From the NCBI GenBank assembly GCA_030425785.1, contig JAUHYJ010000304.1, positions 1-5,293 of the forward strand: a stretch of DNA of 5,293 nucleotides, read 5' to 3'. Source of the DNA: Acidimicrobiia bacterium (lineage in GTDB: Bacteria > Actinomycetota > Acidimicrobiia > Acidimicrobiales > Ilumatobacteraceae). A program made the position numbers and the translations under genes. Below the pieces are notes generated by a model. That model had not been told where the DNA came from. It was given only the letters and a program-made list of their open reading frames with translations, and did not search any database. Below, piece by piece: positions 1 to 5,293 of this stretch. The first letter of the stretch is position 1. The number at the start of each line of letters is the position of its first letter.

Positions 1-148
1 GACCGTCGTGTTCCTCGGGGTGCCCTCGTCGGCGACCCCCGCCTTCAAGGCCGTCGTGATCATCGTGCTCTACCTCGCCCAGTCGTCGCGTGCCCGAGCG
101 GTGTTCGCCCGCCTGCGCTCGAGCGCCCGCCGGGAGGCGATGGCATGA
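1..148 (+). CDS. Sugar ABC-transporter permease, C-terminal fragment (YtfT-like)
   Basis: Only the last 48 codons are present, read from base 2 to the TGA at 146-148; the rest lies upstream. The fragment starts with a VFLGVPSSATPAFKAVV stretch, continues as a hydrophobic helix (about residues 16-27 of the fragment) and ends in a basic cytoplasmic tail rich in Arg and Ala. Inner-membrane permeases of the ribose/galactofuranose ABC family end in this way, and the G-x-x-x-x-A-T-x-A-x-K-A-V-V pattern resembles the end of E. coli YtfT. Its stop overlaps the start of the next permease (ATGA), so the two probably form a heterodimeric membrane channel. That the lost part is a full permease is inferred from the tail and from the neighbouring gene. 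The call as a permease is fairly secure; the YtfT subgroup is less so. Confidence 0.72.
   Translation, partial: TVVFLGVPSSATPAFKAVVIIVLYLAQSSRARAVFARLRSSARREAMA
132..137 (+). promoter_or_regulatory. Ribosome binding site of the second permease
   Basis: GGGAGG lies inside the end of the upstream permease gene, seven bases before the ATG at 145. It fixes that start, and together with the ATGA stop/start overlap it suggests translational coupling. The ATG at 140-142 is in the upstream gene's frame and is only its penultimate sense codon. Confidence 0.75.
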
Positions 149-1200
149 GCGACACGACGACCAACTCGACCGCGACCCCGACCGTCGAGGTCGACACGGA
201 CGACGCAGGACGGGGCGGCCTGCGACGTGTGCTCGCCCGCCACAGCGATGCGGTGTCGACCGGTGCGGCGCTGCTGATCTTCCTCGCGATGGTCGTGTAC
301 GGCCAGCTCGCGTACGGCCGCATCATCCAGTACTCCACGCTGTCCAACCTGCTGATCAACAACGCCCACCTGGTGATCCTCGCCGTCGGCCTCACGTTCG
401 TGATCCTCACCGGCGGCATCGACCTGTCCGTCGGCGCGGTCATCGCGCTCAGCAGCGTCGCCGGCGTGATGCTCGCCCAACAGGGTGTCCCGTGGTGGCT
501 CGTCGTCGCGGTGATGATCCTCATCGGATCGACCGTCGGCCTCGTGTCGGGTGTGCTGGTCGAGTTCTTCGAGATGCAGCCGTTCATCGCGACGCTCGCG
601 ATGATGTTCCTCGCCCGCGGGTTGGCGTCGACGCTGAGCACGGTGCCCGAGCGGCTCGACCCCGACTCGCCGATCAAGGAGTTCGCGCACCCCTTCAAGC
701 TGGTCGACGGCGAGAAGGTGAACGACCTCGTCGTCACGCCGGGGGTCATGATCGCGACCGCCGTCGTGCTCACCGGGCTGTTCCTCCTGCGCCGGACGAG
801 GTTCGGTCGCACGGTGTACGCGATCGGCGGATCGGAGAGCTCCGCCGACCTCATGGGCCTGCCCGTCCGCAGCACGAAGCTCTGGGTGTACGTCATCAGC
901 GGCACCCTCGCCGGCGTCGCCGCCCTCGTGTACACCTCGCGCCTCGGGAGCGCTCAGAACATCACCGGCATCGGCTGGGAGCTCGACGCGATCGCCGCCG
1001 TCGTGATCGGCGGCACCCTGCTCACCGGCGGGTCCGGCTCGCTGCTCGGCTCGGTGATCGGCGCCCTCGTCCTCGGGCTGATGGTGGTGCTGATCACCCG
1101 GGACGGGGGCATCCGACCGGAGATGACCACGATCATCACCGGCGGGATCCTGTTCGTCTTCGTGCTGCTCCAGCGTGCGATCAAGGGGAGGCGCGCGTGA
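145..1200 (+). CDS. Sugar ABC-transporter permease, RbsC/YjfF type, probable L-arabinose importer subunit
   Basis: This 351-residue integral membrane protein is the second permease of an ABC importer for a monosaccharide. After a hydrophilic, Thr/Asp-rich N-terminus (residues 1-35), hydrophobic segments lie near 38-57, 71-89, 94-111, 117-139, 146-160, 199-216, 246-264, 300-317 and 328-343, with a less certain one near 282-296. Family signatures are LTGGIDLSVGAVIAL (88-102) and ELDAIAAVVIGGTLLTGG (279-296), the latter the conserved cytoplasmic region near the ATPase contact. The RTRFGRTVYAIGGSESSA stretch (217-234) is also typical. Length is close to E. coli YjfF (about 330), the excess being mostly the N-terminal tail. 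Its place between another permease and araB points to L-arabinose, perhaps in furanose form as for the YtfQRT-YjfF system and the related AraUVWZ system of Shewanella. Family assignment is firm; substrate is inferred from context. The ATPase and binding protein are not in the window. Confidence 0.9.
   Translation: MSDTTTNSTATPTVEVDTDDAGRGGLRRVLARHSDAVSTGAALLIFLAMVVYGQLAYGRIIQYSTLSNLLINNAHLVILAVGLTFVILTGGIDLSVGAVIALSSVAGVMLAQQGVPWWLVVAVMILIGSTVGLVSGVLVEFFEMQPFIATLAMMFLARGLASTLSTVPERLDPDSPIKEFAHPFKLVDGEKVNDLVVTPGVMIATAVVLTGLFLLRRTRFGRTVYAIGGSESSADLMGLPVRSTKLWVYVISGTLAGVAALVYTSRLGSAQNITGIGWELDAIAAVVIGGTLLTGGSGSLLGSVIGALVLGLMVVLITRDGGIRPEMTTIITGGILFVFVLLQRAIKGRRA
1184..1191 (+). promoter_or_regulatory. 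Ribosome binding site deciding the GTG start of araB
   Basis: AGGGGAGG ends five bases before the GTG at 1197. The araB reading frame stays open far upstream, to about base 90, so the start cannot be read from ORF length. This strong site, the GTGA overlap with the permease stop, and the position of the DFGT motif ten codons downstream all place the start at 1197. Confidence 0.8.
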
Positions 1201-2855
1201 CGGACGACCGATTCGTCGTCGGTGTCGACTTCGGCACGCTGTCCGGCCGGGCCGTCGTCGTGCGTGTCTCGGACGGCGCCGAGCTCGCCGCCGCCGTCCA
1301 CGAGTACGCACACGGTGTGGTGGACACCACGCTGCCGTACACGGGCGCGACGCTGCCGCCCGACTGGGCGCTCCAGGTGCCCGACGACTACCGGGACGTG
1401 CTCCGCCACGCCGTGCCCGAGGCCGTCGCGTCCGCCGGTGTCGACACCGATGCGGTCGTCGGCATCGCAACCGACTTCACCGCCTCGACGCCCCTGCCGG
1501 TGCTCGCCGACGGGACGCCGCTGTGCGAGGTCGTCGAGTACCGCGACCGACCGCACGCCTACGTCAAACTGTGGAAGCACCACGCCGCCCAGCCGCACGC
1601 CGACCGCATCAACGCCGCCGCCGCCGAGCGCGGCGAGCCGTGGCTCGCCCGGTACGGCGGTTTCATCTCGAGCGAGTGGGAGTACGCGAAGGCGCTCCAA
1701 CTGCTCGAGGAAGATCGCGAGCTCTACGACCGGATGGACCACTGGGTCGAGGCCGCCGACTGGATCGTCTGGCAGCTGTGCGGCGCCTACGTCCGCAACC
1801 CGTGCACGGCCGGCTACAAGGGCATCCGCCAGGACGGGCGATACCCATCGCTCGACTTCGAGCGCGCGCTCCACCCGGACTTCGCCGGGTTCGCCCACGA
1901 CAAGCTCGGCGCCGAGATCGGACGGCTCGGCGGGCGCGCCGGAGGCTTGACGGCTTGCGCCGCCGAGTGGACCGGTTTACGCGAGGGCATCGCCGTCGCC
2001 GTCGGCAACGTCGACGCCCACGTCACTGCGCCCGCGGCCCGCGCCGTCGAGCCCGGCCAGATGCTGGCGATCATGGGCACGTCGACGTGCCATGTCATGA
2101 ACCACGACCGGCTCGCCGAGGTGCCCGGAATGTGTGGTGTGGTCGACGGCGGCATCGTCGACGGGCTCTACGGGTACGAGGCCGGTCAGTCGGGCGTCGG
2201 CGACATCTTCGCCTGGCACGCCGAGCACCACGTGCCGGGCTCGTACCACGACGCCGCGCGGGCAGCCGGTCAGTCGATCCACGAGTACCTCACCGAACGA
2301 TCGTTCTCAGAACCCCCCGGCGCGCACGGGCTGGTCGCGCTCGATTGGGTGAACGGCAACCGGTCGGTGCTCGTGGATGCCTCGCTGTCCGGTCTGGTCG
2401 TCGGACAGACCCTCGCCACCCGCGCCGAGCACGTGTACCGAGCGCTGCTCGAGGCGACGGCGTTCGGCACCCGCACGATCGTCGAGACGTTCGCCGCGTC
2501 CGGCGTGCCGGTCACCGAGTTCGTCGCGGCCGGCGGGCTGCTGACGAACCGGGCGCTCATGCAGATGTACGCGGACGTGCTGCGGATGCCGATCTCGACG
2601 ATCGGTTCCGACCAGGGCCCGGCGCTCGGATCGGCGATCCATGCCGCCGTGGCCGCCGGTTGTCATCCCGACGTGCTCGCCGCCAGCCGTGCCATGGGCC
2701 GGATCGAGCGCGACGTGTACCGACCCGACCCGGCCGCCGCCGACGTCTACGACCGTCTGTACGCCGAGTACGTCCACCTGCACGACCACCTCGGTCGCGG
2801 CGGGAACGACGTCATGAAGCGGTTGCGGGCGATCCGTCACGAGGTCGTGCGATGA
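1197..2855 (+). CDS. araB: Ribulokinase
   Basis: This cytoplasmic FGGY-family sugar kinase (EC 2.7.1.16) transfers phosphate from ATP to O5 of L-ribulose, giving L-ribulose 5-phosphate. It has 552 residues, close to E. coli AraB (566). The N-terminal half carries DFGTLSGRA (11-19), ATDFTASTPLP (91-101), KLWKHHAAQ (124-132), GGFISSEWEYAK (154-165) and CTAGYKG (203-209), all typical of ribulokinases rather than xylulo- or glycerol kinases. GNVDAH (270-275) holds the likely catalytic base Asp273. The C-terminal half has MGTSTCH (293-299), YGYEAGQSGVGDIFAW (325-340), AAGGL (444-448) and DQGPALGSAIHAA (472-484), the nucleotide-binding part of the fold. The GTG start overlaps the permease stop by four bases, and the stop overlaps araD in the same way. 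One Leu codon (residue 261, bases 1977-1979) is TTA, exceptional in this window. No damage is visible; identification is very secure. Confidence 0.96.
   Translation: MTDDRFVVGVDFGTLSGRAVVVRVSDGAELAAAVHEYAHGVVDTTLPYTGATLPPDWALQVPDDYRDVLRHAVPEAVASAGVDTDAVVGIATDFTASTPLPVLADGTPLCEVVEYRDRPHAYVKLWKHHAAQPHADRINAAAAERGEPWLARYGGFISSEWEYAKALQLLEEDRELYDRMDHWVEAADWIVWQLCGAYVRNPCTAGYKGIRQDGRYPSLDFERALHPDFAGFAHDKLGAEIGRLGGRAGGLTACAAEWTGLREGIAVAVGNVDAHVTAPAARAVEPGQMLAIMGTSTCHVMNHDRLAEVPGMCGVVDGGIVDGLYGYEAGQSGVGDIFAWHAEHHVPGSYHDAARAAGQSIHEYLTERSFSEPPGAHGLVALDWVNGNRSVLVDASLSGLVVGQTLATRAEHVYRALLEATAFGTRTIVETFAASGVPVTEFVAAGGLLTNRALMQMYADVLRMPISTIGSDQGPALGSAIHAAVAAGCHPDVLAASRAMGRIERDVYRPDPAAADVYDRLYAEYVHLHDHLGRGGNDVMKRLRAIRHEVVR
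2841..2844 (+). promoter_or_regulatory. Ribosome binding site of araD
   Basis: GAGG lies inside the last codons of araB, seven bases before the ATG at 2852. It supports this start together with the ATGA overlap, and implies that araD translation follows from araB translation. Confidence 0.65.
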
Positions 2856-3544
2856 CCGAGACCGACACCGTCACGGCGCTGCGCGAGCAGCTCTGTGCGC
2901 TGCACGCCGAGCTGCCACGCAACGGGCTCGTCGTGTGGACCGCCGGCAACGTCAGCGCCCGGATCCCCGACAGCGACATGTTCCTGATCAAGCCGTCCGG
3001 GCTGTCGTTCGACGACCTCACCCCGGAGTCGATGGTGCTGTGCCGGCTCGACGGCACCGTCGTACCCGGCTCGCTCGGCTCGGAGTTCAGCCCGTCGTCC
3101 GACACGGCGTCGCACGCGTACGTGTTGCGGCACCGACCTGACGTCGGCGGCGTGGTGCACACGCACTCGCCGTACGCCACCGCGTGGGCGGCGCGGCACG
3201 AACCGATCCCATGCGTGATCACCGGGATGGCCGACGAGTTCGGCGGCGAGATCCCGGTCGGACGGTTCACCACGATCGGGGACGAGTCGATCGGCGAGAT
3301 CATCGTCGAGACCCTTGCCGGTCATCGCTCGCGAGCGGTCCTGCTCGCGAACCACGGGGTGTTCACGGTCGGGCGCGACGCCCGCGACGCCGTGAAGGCC
3401 GCGGTCATGTGCGAGGACGCCGCCCGCACCGTGCACCTCGCCCGCCAGCTCGGTGAACCGGTGCCGATCGAACCGCACCACGTCGACGCCCTGTTCGACC
3501 GCTACCAGAACGTCTACGGCCAACGCGCCAGAGGAGACCACTGA
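2852..3544 (+). CDS. araD: L-ribulose-5-phosphate 4-epimerase
   Basis: This cytoplasmic class II aldolase/adducin-family enzyme (EC 5.1.3.4) interconverts L-ribulose 5-phosphate and D-xylulose 5-phosphate by retro-aldol cleavage and re-addition. Its 230 residues match E. coli AraD (231). Visible elements in order are GNVSAR (32-37), IKPSG (46-50, with Lys47), the phosphate-binding SSDT (82-85, Asp84), HTH (103-105, two zinc-binding His), MADEFGG (126-132, with Asp128 where E. coli has its catalytic Asp in HADYFYG), NHG (167-169, third zinc-binding His at 168) and a C-terminal YQNVYGQ (218-224) with a Tyr aligned to the E. coli C-terminal active-site Tyr. Related L-fuculose-phosphate aldolases share the fold and metal site, so sequence alone leaves slight doubt, but the position between araB and araA settles the role. 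Start ATG overlaps araB (ATGA); the stop shares one base with araA. Confidence 0.94.
   Translation: MTETDTVTALREQLCALHAELPRNGLVVWTAGNVSARIPDSDMFLIKPSGLSFDDLTPESMVLCRLDGTVVPGSLGSEFSPSSDTASHAYVLRHRPDVGGVVHTHSPYATAWAARHEPIPCVITGMADEFGGEIPVGRFTTIGDESIGEIIVETLAGHRSRAVLLANHGVFTVGRDARDAVKAAVMCEDAARTVHLARQLGEPVPIEPHHVDALFDRYQNVYGQRARGDH
3531..3536 (+). promoter_or_regulatory. Ribosome binding site of araA
   Basis: GAGGAG lies in the last codons of araD, seven bases before the ATG at 3544. The TGATG junction (stop at 3542-3544, start at 3544-3546) is a classic arrangement for termination-reinitiation. Confidence 0.8.
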
Positions 3545-5049
3545 TGTCCCGCTCGATCGTCCCCGACCTCGCGACCTACGAGGTCTGGTTCCTGACCGGC
3601 AGCCAGACGCTGTACGGCGAGGAGATCCTCGCCCAGGTCGCGAGCCAGTCGCAGCGGGTCGTCGACATGCTGAACGACGCCGACGACATCCCGTGCACGG
3701 TGGTGTGGAAGCCGGTGCTGACGTCACGCGAAGCGATCCTCGACGTGATGCTCGAGGCCAACGCCGCCAAGCACGTCGTCGGCGTCATCACCTGGATGCA
3801 CACCTTCAGCCCGGCCAAGATGTGGATCGCCGGGCTGTCGGCGCTCGACACGCCGATGTTGCACCTGCACACCCAGGCGGACACGGAGCTGCCGTGGGGC
3901 ACCATCGACTTCGACTTCATGAACCTGAATCAGGCGGCGCACGGCGACCGCGAGTTCGGGTACATCGAGACGCGCCTCGGCGTCGCCCGCACGACGGTGG
4001 TCGGGCACGCGACCGACCCGACCGTGACGGCGCGCATCGGCGACTGGTGCCGGGCGGCGTGCGGGCGCCAGGCCGCTCGCAACATGAGCGTGGCCCGGTT
4101 CGGCGACAACATGCGCTACGTCGCCGTCACCGAGGGCGACAAGACGGAAGCCGAGGCGATCTTCGGGTCGCAGATCAACACGTGGGGCGTGATGGATCTG
4201 GCCACGCTCGTGCACGACGCCAGCGAGGCGGCCGTCGACGAGCTGGTGGCCGAGTACCTCGATCTCTACGACGTCGTGCCGTCGCTGCGTCCGGGCGCCC
4301 AGCGTCACGACGCCCTGCGCTACGGCGCCGCCATCGAGGTCGGCCTGCGCAGCTTCCTGACCGACGGTGGCTTCACCGCGTTCACGACCAGCTTCGAGGA
4401 CCTCGGCACGTTGCGACAGCTGCCCGGTCTCGCGGTCCAGCGCCTCATGGCCGACGGCTACGGCTTCGGCGCCGAGGGCGACTGGAAGACGGCCATGCTC
4501 GTACGGATCGCCGCGGTGATGGGTGCCGGGCGGCCGGGCGGCGCGTCGCTGATGGAGGACTACACGTACCACATGGTGCCGGGGGAGGAGCTGTCGCTCG
4601 GCGCGCACATGCTCGAGGTCAGCCCGTCGCTGTCGAGCGAGCGCGCCCGTCTCGACGTGGCGCCGCTGTCGATCGGTGGCAAGGAAGATCCGGTCCGGCT
4701 CGTGTTCACCGCCGACGCGGGGCCGGCCGTCGTGCTCGCCCTGTCGGACATGCGCGACCGGTTCCGCCTCGTCGCCGCCGAGGTCGAGTGCGTGCCGCTG
4801 CCGGCACCGATGCCGAACCTGCCCGTCGGCCATGCGGTCTGGCGGTCGAAGCCCGATTTCCGGACGGCGGCGACCGCCTGGCTGGCGGCCGGCGCGTCGC
4901 ACCACACGGCGATGTCGAACCAGATCGCGACCCGAGTGGTCGAGGACTTCGCCGTGATGACCGGCGTCGAGCTGCTCGTCATCGACGACACGACGACGAT
5001 CGAGTCGGCCGAGCGCGAGCTCCGGCTGAACCAGGCGACGTTCCGCTGA
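3544..5049 (+). CDS. araA: L-arabinose isomerase
   Basis: This cytoplasmic, divalent-metal-dependent enzyme (usually Mn2+; EC 5.3.1.4) converts L-arabinose to L-ribulose, the first catabolic step. It has 501 residues against 500 in E. coli AraA. Aligned by eye with the E. coli protein, the metal-binding residues are all present: Glu311 in GAEGDWKTA (309-317), Glu338 in MEDYTYH (337-343), His355 in [10 protein letters not shown] (353-362) and His453/His454 in ASHHT (451-455). Other hallmarks are [13 protein letters not shown] (86-98), [11 protein letters not shown] (124-134), RFGDNMR (185-191), FTTSFEDL (280-287) and [11 protein letters not shown] (292-302). The N-terminal motif is GSQTLYG (19-25); E. 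coli has GSQHLYG, so Thr22 replaces a His near the substrate pocket. It is the last gene of the operon, sharing one base with araD and followed four bases later by a strong hairpin. Identification is very secure. Confidence 0.97.
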   Translation: MSRSIVPDLATYEVWFLTGSQTLYGEEILAQVASQSQRVVDMLNDADDIPCTVVWKPVLTSREAILDVMLEANAAKHVVGVITWMHTFSPAKMWIAGLSALDTPMLHLHTQADTELPWGTIDFDFMNLNQAAHGDREFGYIETRLGVARTTVVGHATDPTVTARIGDWCRAACGRQAARNMSVARFGDNMRYVAVTEGDKTEAEAIFGSQINTWGVMDLATLVHDASEAAVDELVAEYLDLYDVVPSLRPGAQRHDALRYGAAIEVGLRSFLTDGGFTAFTTSFEDLGTLRQLPGLAVQRLMADGYGFGAEGDWKTAMLVRIAAVMGAGRPGGASLMEDYTYHMVPGEELSLGAHMLEVSPSLSSERARLDVAPLSIGGKEDPVRLVFTADAGPAVVLALSDMRDRFRLVAAEVECVPLPAPMPNLPVGHAVWRSKPDFRTAATAWLAAGASHHTAMSNQIATRVVEDFAVMTGVELLVIDDTTTIESAERELRLNQATFR

Positions 5050-5053
5050 CGGA

Positions 5054-5081
5054 GGTCGCCGCGCCGGGCGCGCGTGCGACC
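5054..5081 (+). terminator. Probable terminator hairpin after araA
   Basis: An 11-pair GC-rich stem (5054-5064 with 5070-5081) closes a five-base loop (5065-5069), with one unpaired T at 5075. It starts five bases after the araA stop codon. No T-run follows, which is common for terminator-like hairpins in high-GC actinobacteria, so it may end transcription weakly or protect the mRNA 3' end. The pairing was read by eye. Confidence 0.58.
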
Positions 5082-5128
5082 CGACGACCGATCCTCGCGC
5101 CCGGTCGAGCTGCGTCACACGCCGGTGC

Positions 5129-5156
5129 CCCCGCCACCGTGGTGTGGGTGGCGGGG
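5129..5156. terminator. Second hairpin in the convergent intergenic region
   Basis: A perfect 10-base inverted repeat, CCCCGCCACC (5129-5138) and GGTGGCGGGG (5147-5156), encloses an eight-base loop. It lies 48 bases past the first hairpin and 29 bases past the stop of the minus-strand reading frame, so it could serve the convergent gene or both strands. There is no T-run on either side. A shorter competing stem is possible: CGGTG (5123-5127) with CACCG (5135-5139), extended by CACAC (5116-5120) with GTGTG (5142-5146). Confidence 0.42.
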
Positions 5157-5185
5157 TCGGCGGTGCTGGTGGTGAGCGCAGTCGG

Positions 5186-5293
5186 TCAGTGGACGAGCTG
5201 GAGTTGTTCGTCCCGGTCCTGGTCCTTGGTGGGCTCGGGTGGTCGGCCTCGAGCCTTCCCGGGTGGCGGGTCGGGTTGGGTGATGCGGGGTGG
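5186..5293 (-). CDS. Unidentified convergent gene, C-terminal fragment
   Basis: On the minus strand a frame is open from the window edge (5293) to a TGA at 5188-5186, giving 35 residues before the stop. The tail is proline-rich and charged: it begins PPRITQPDPPPGKARG, passes through RPPEPTKDQDRDE and ends in EQLQLVH. All three minus frames are open over this stretch, as is usual in GC-rich DNA, so openness proves little. In favour are the sensible end (hydrophilic linker, short amphipathic terminus), the convergent arrangement and a hairpin 29 bases downstream. No domain is visible and I cannot name a family. Pro-rich tails occur in many actinobacterial proteins, DUF222/HNH-type endonucleases among them, but that is only a possibility. 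The plus strand here shows nothing gene-like. Confidence 0.38.
   Translation of the reverse strand, partial: PPRITQPDPPPGKARGRPPEPTKDQDRDEQLQLVH
5261..5280 (+). other. Canonical G-quadruplex motif
   Basis: Four GGG runs (5261-5263, 5268-5270, 5273-5275, 5278-5280) are separated by loops of four, two and two bases, meeting the usual G3-N(1-7) rule. A further GGGG at 5287-5290 and a GGG at 5237-5239 flank it. It lies on the plus strand, which is the template strand of the proposed minus-strand gene. Whether it folds or matters is unknown, and such motifs are frequent in GC-rich genomes. Confidence 0.5.

Noticed and set aside
90..1196. Upstream extension of the araB reading frame by more than 360 codons
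   Set aside because: The extension is the +2 shadow of the permease, Arg/His/Pro-rich with no domain. The strong ribosome site and GTG at 1197 put DFGT at the position normal for FGGY kinases.
70..1470. 466-codon minus-strand open frame antisense to the permease and araB
   Set aside because: It lies opposite two well-identified genes. Its product is a low-complexity Arg/Asp/His-rich chain with no recognisable domain, the usual result of strong G/C third-position bias.
1947..1981. TTGACG followed by GGTTTACG inside araB as a possible internal promoter
   Set aside because: TTGACG (1947-1952) resembles a -35 box, but no TATAAT-like -10 lies 16-19 bases downstream, and the site is inside conserved coding sequence of a tightly coupled operon.
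1175..2851. Long plus-strand frame running through araB into araD, which would give a 789-residue fusion
   Set aside because: Residues before the ATG at 2852 are an Arg-rich shadow of araB in another frame. AraD is already full length from 2852.
2852..3544. araD product as an L-fuculose-phosphate aldolase
   Set aside because: Both families share the zinc site, but the length, the SSDT and YQNVYGQ elements and the location between araB and araA fit the epimerase.
3724..5118. 464-codon minus-strand open frame antisense to araA
   Set aside because: It is the complement of conserved araA, with an Arg/Gly/His/Val-rich product and no motif. It runs over the araA stop only because stops are rare in GC-rich DNA.

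Overview
The window is ordinary, well-packed chromosomal DNA from a high-GC bacterium, most likely an actinobacterium. The evidence is strong G/C bias at third codon positions, a GTG start, strong GGAGG-type ribosome sites and the araB-araD-araA gene order known from actinobacteria. An Acidimicrobiia-like source is possible, but that is a guess. I found only one TTA codon on the plus strand.

Positions 1-5049 hold the 3' part of one plus-strand operon for uptake and first-stage breakdown of L-arabinose. It begins with the last 48 codons of a sugar ABC-transporter permease (YtfT-like tail). A complete second permease of the RbsC/YjfF type follows (145-1200), then ribulokinase araB (1197-2855), L-ribulose-5-phosphate 4-epimerase araD (2852-3544) and L-arabinose isomerase araA (3544-5049). 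Every junction overlaps by 1 or 4 bases (ATGA, GTGA, ATGA, TGATG), and each start has a Shine-Dalgarno sequence inside the preceding gene, so the genes are probably translationally coupled. The promoter, regulator, ATPase and binding-protein genes must lie upstream, outside the window.

The genes form one pathway. The ABC importer brings in the pentose, AraA isomerises L-arabinose to L-ribulose, AraB phosphorylates it at O5, and AraD epimerises the product to D-xylulose 5-phosphate for the pentose phosphate pathway. All three enzymes are full length with their expected key residues, and no frameshift is visible.

Positions 5050-5185 are a short intergenic region with two GC-rich hairpins, one directly after araA. 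From 5186 to the window end, the minus strand reads as the proline-rich C-terminal tail of an unidentified convergent gene. The plus strand there carries a canonical G-quadruplex motif. I saw no RNA gene, CRISPR array, insertion sequence or attachment site, and no evidence of a previously undescribed system. The most useful points are the transporter/araBDA linkage, a Thr in place of the E. coli His near the AraA active site, and the structured convergent 3' junction.
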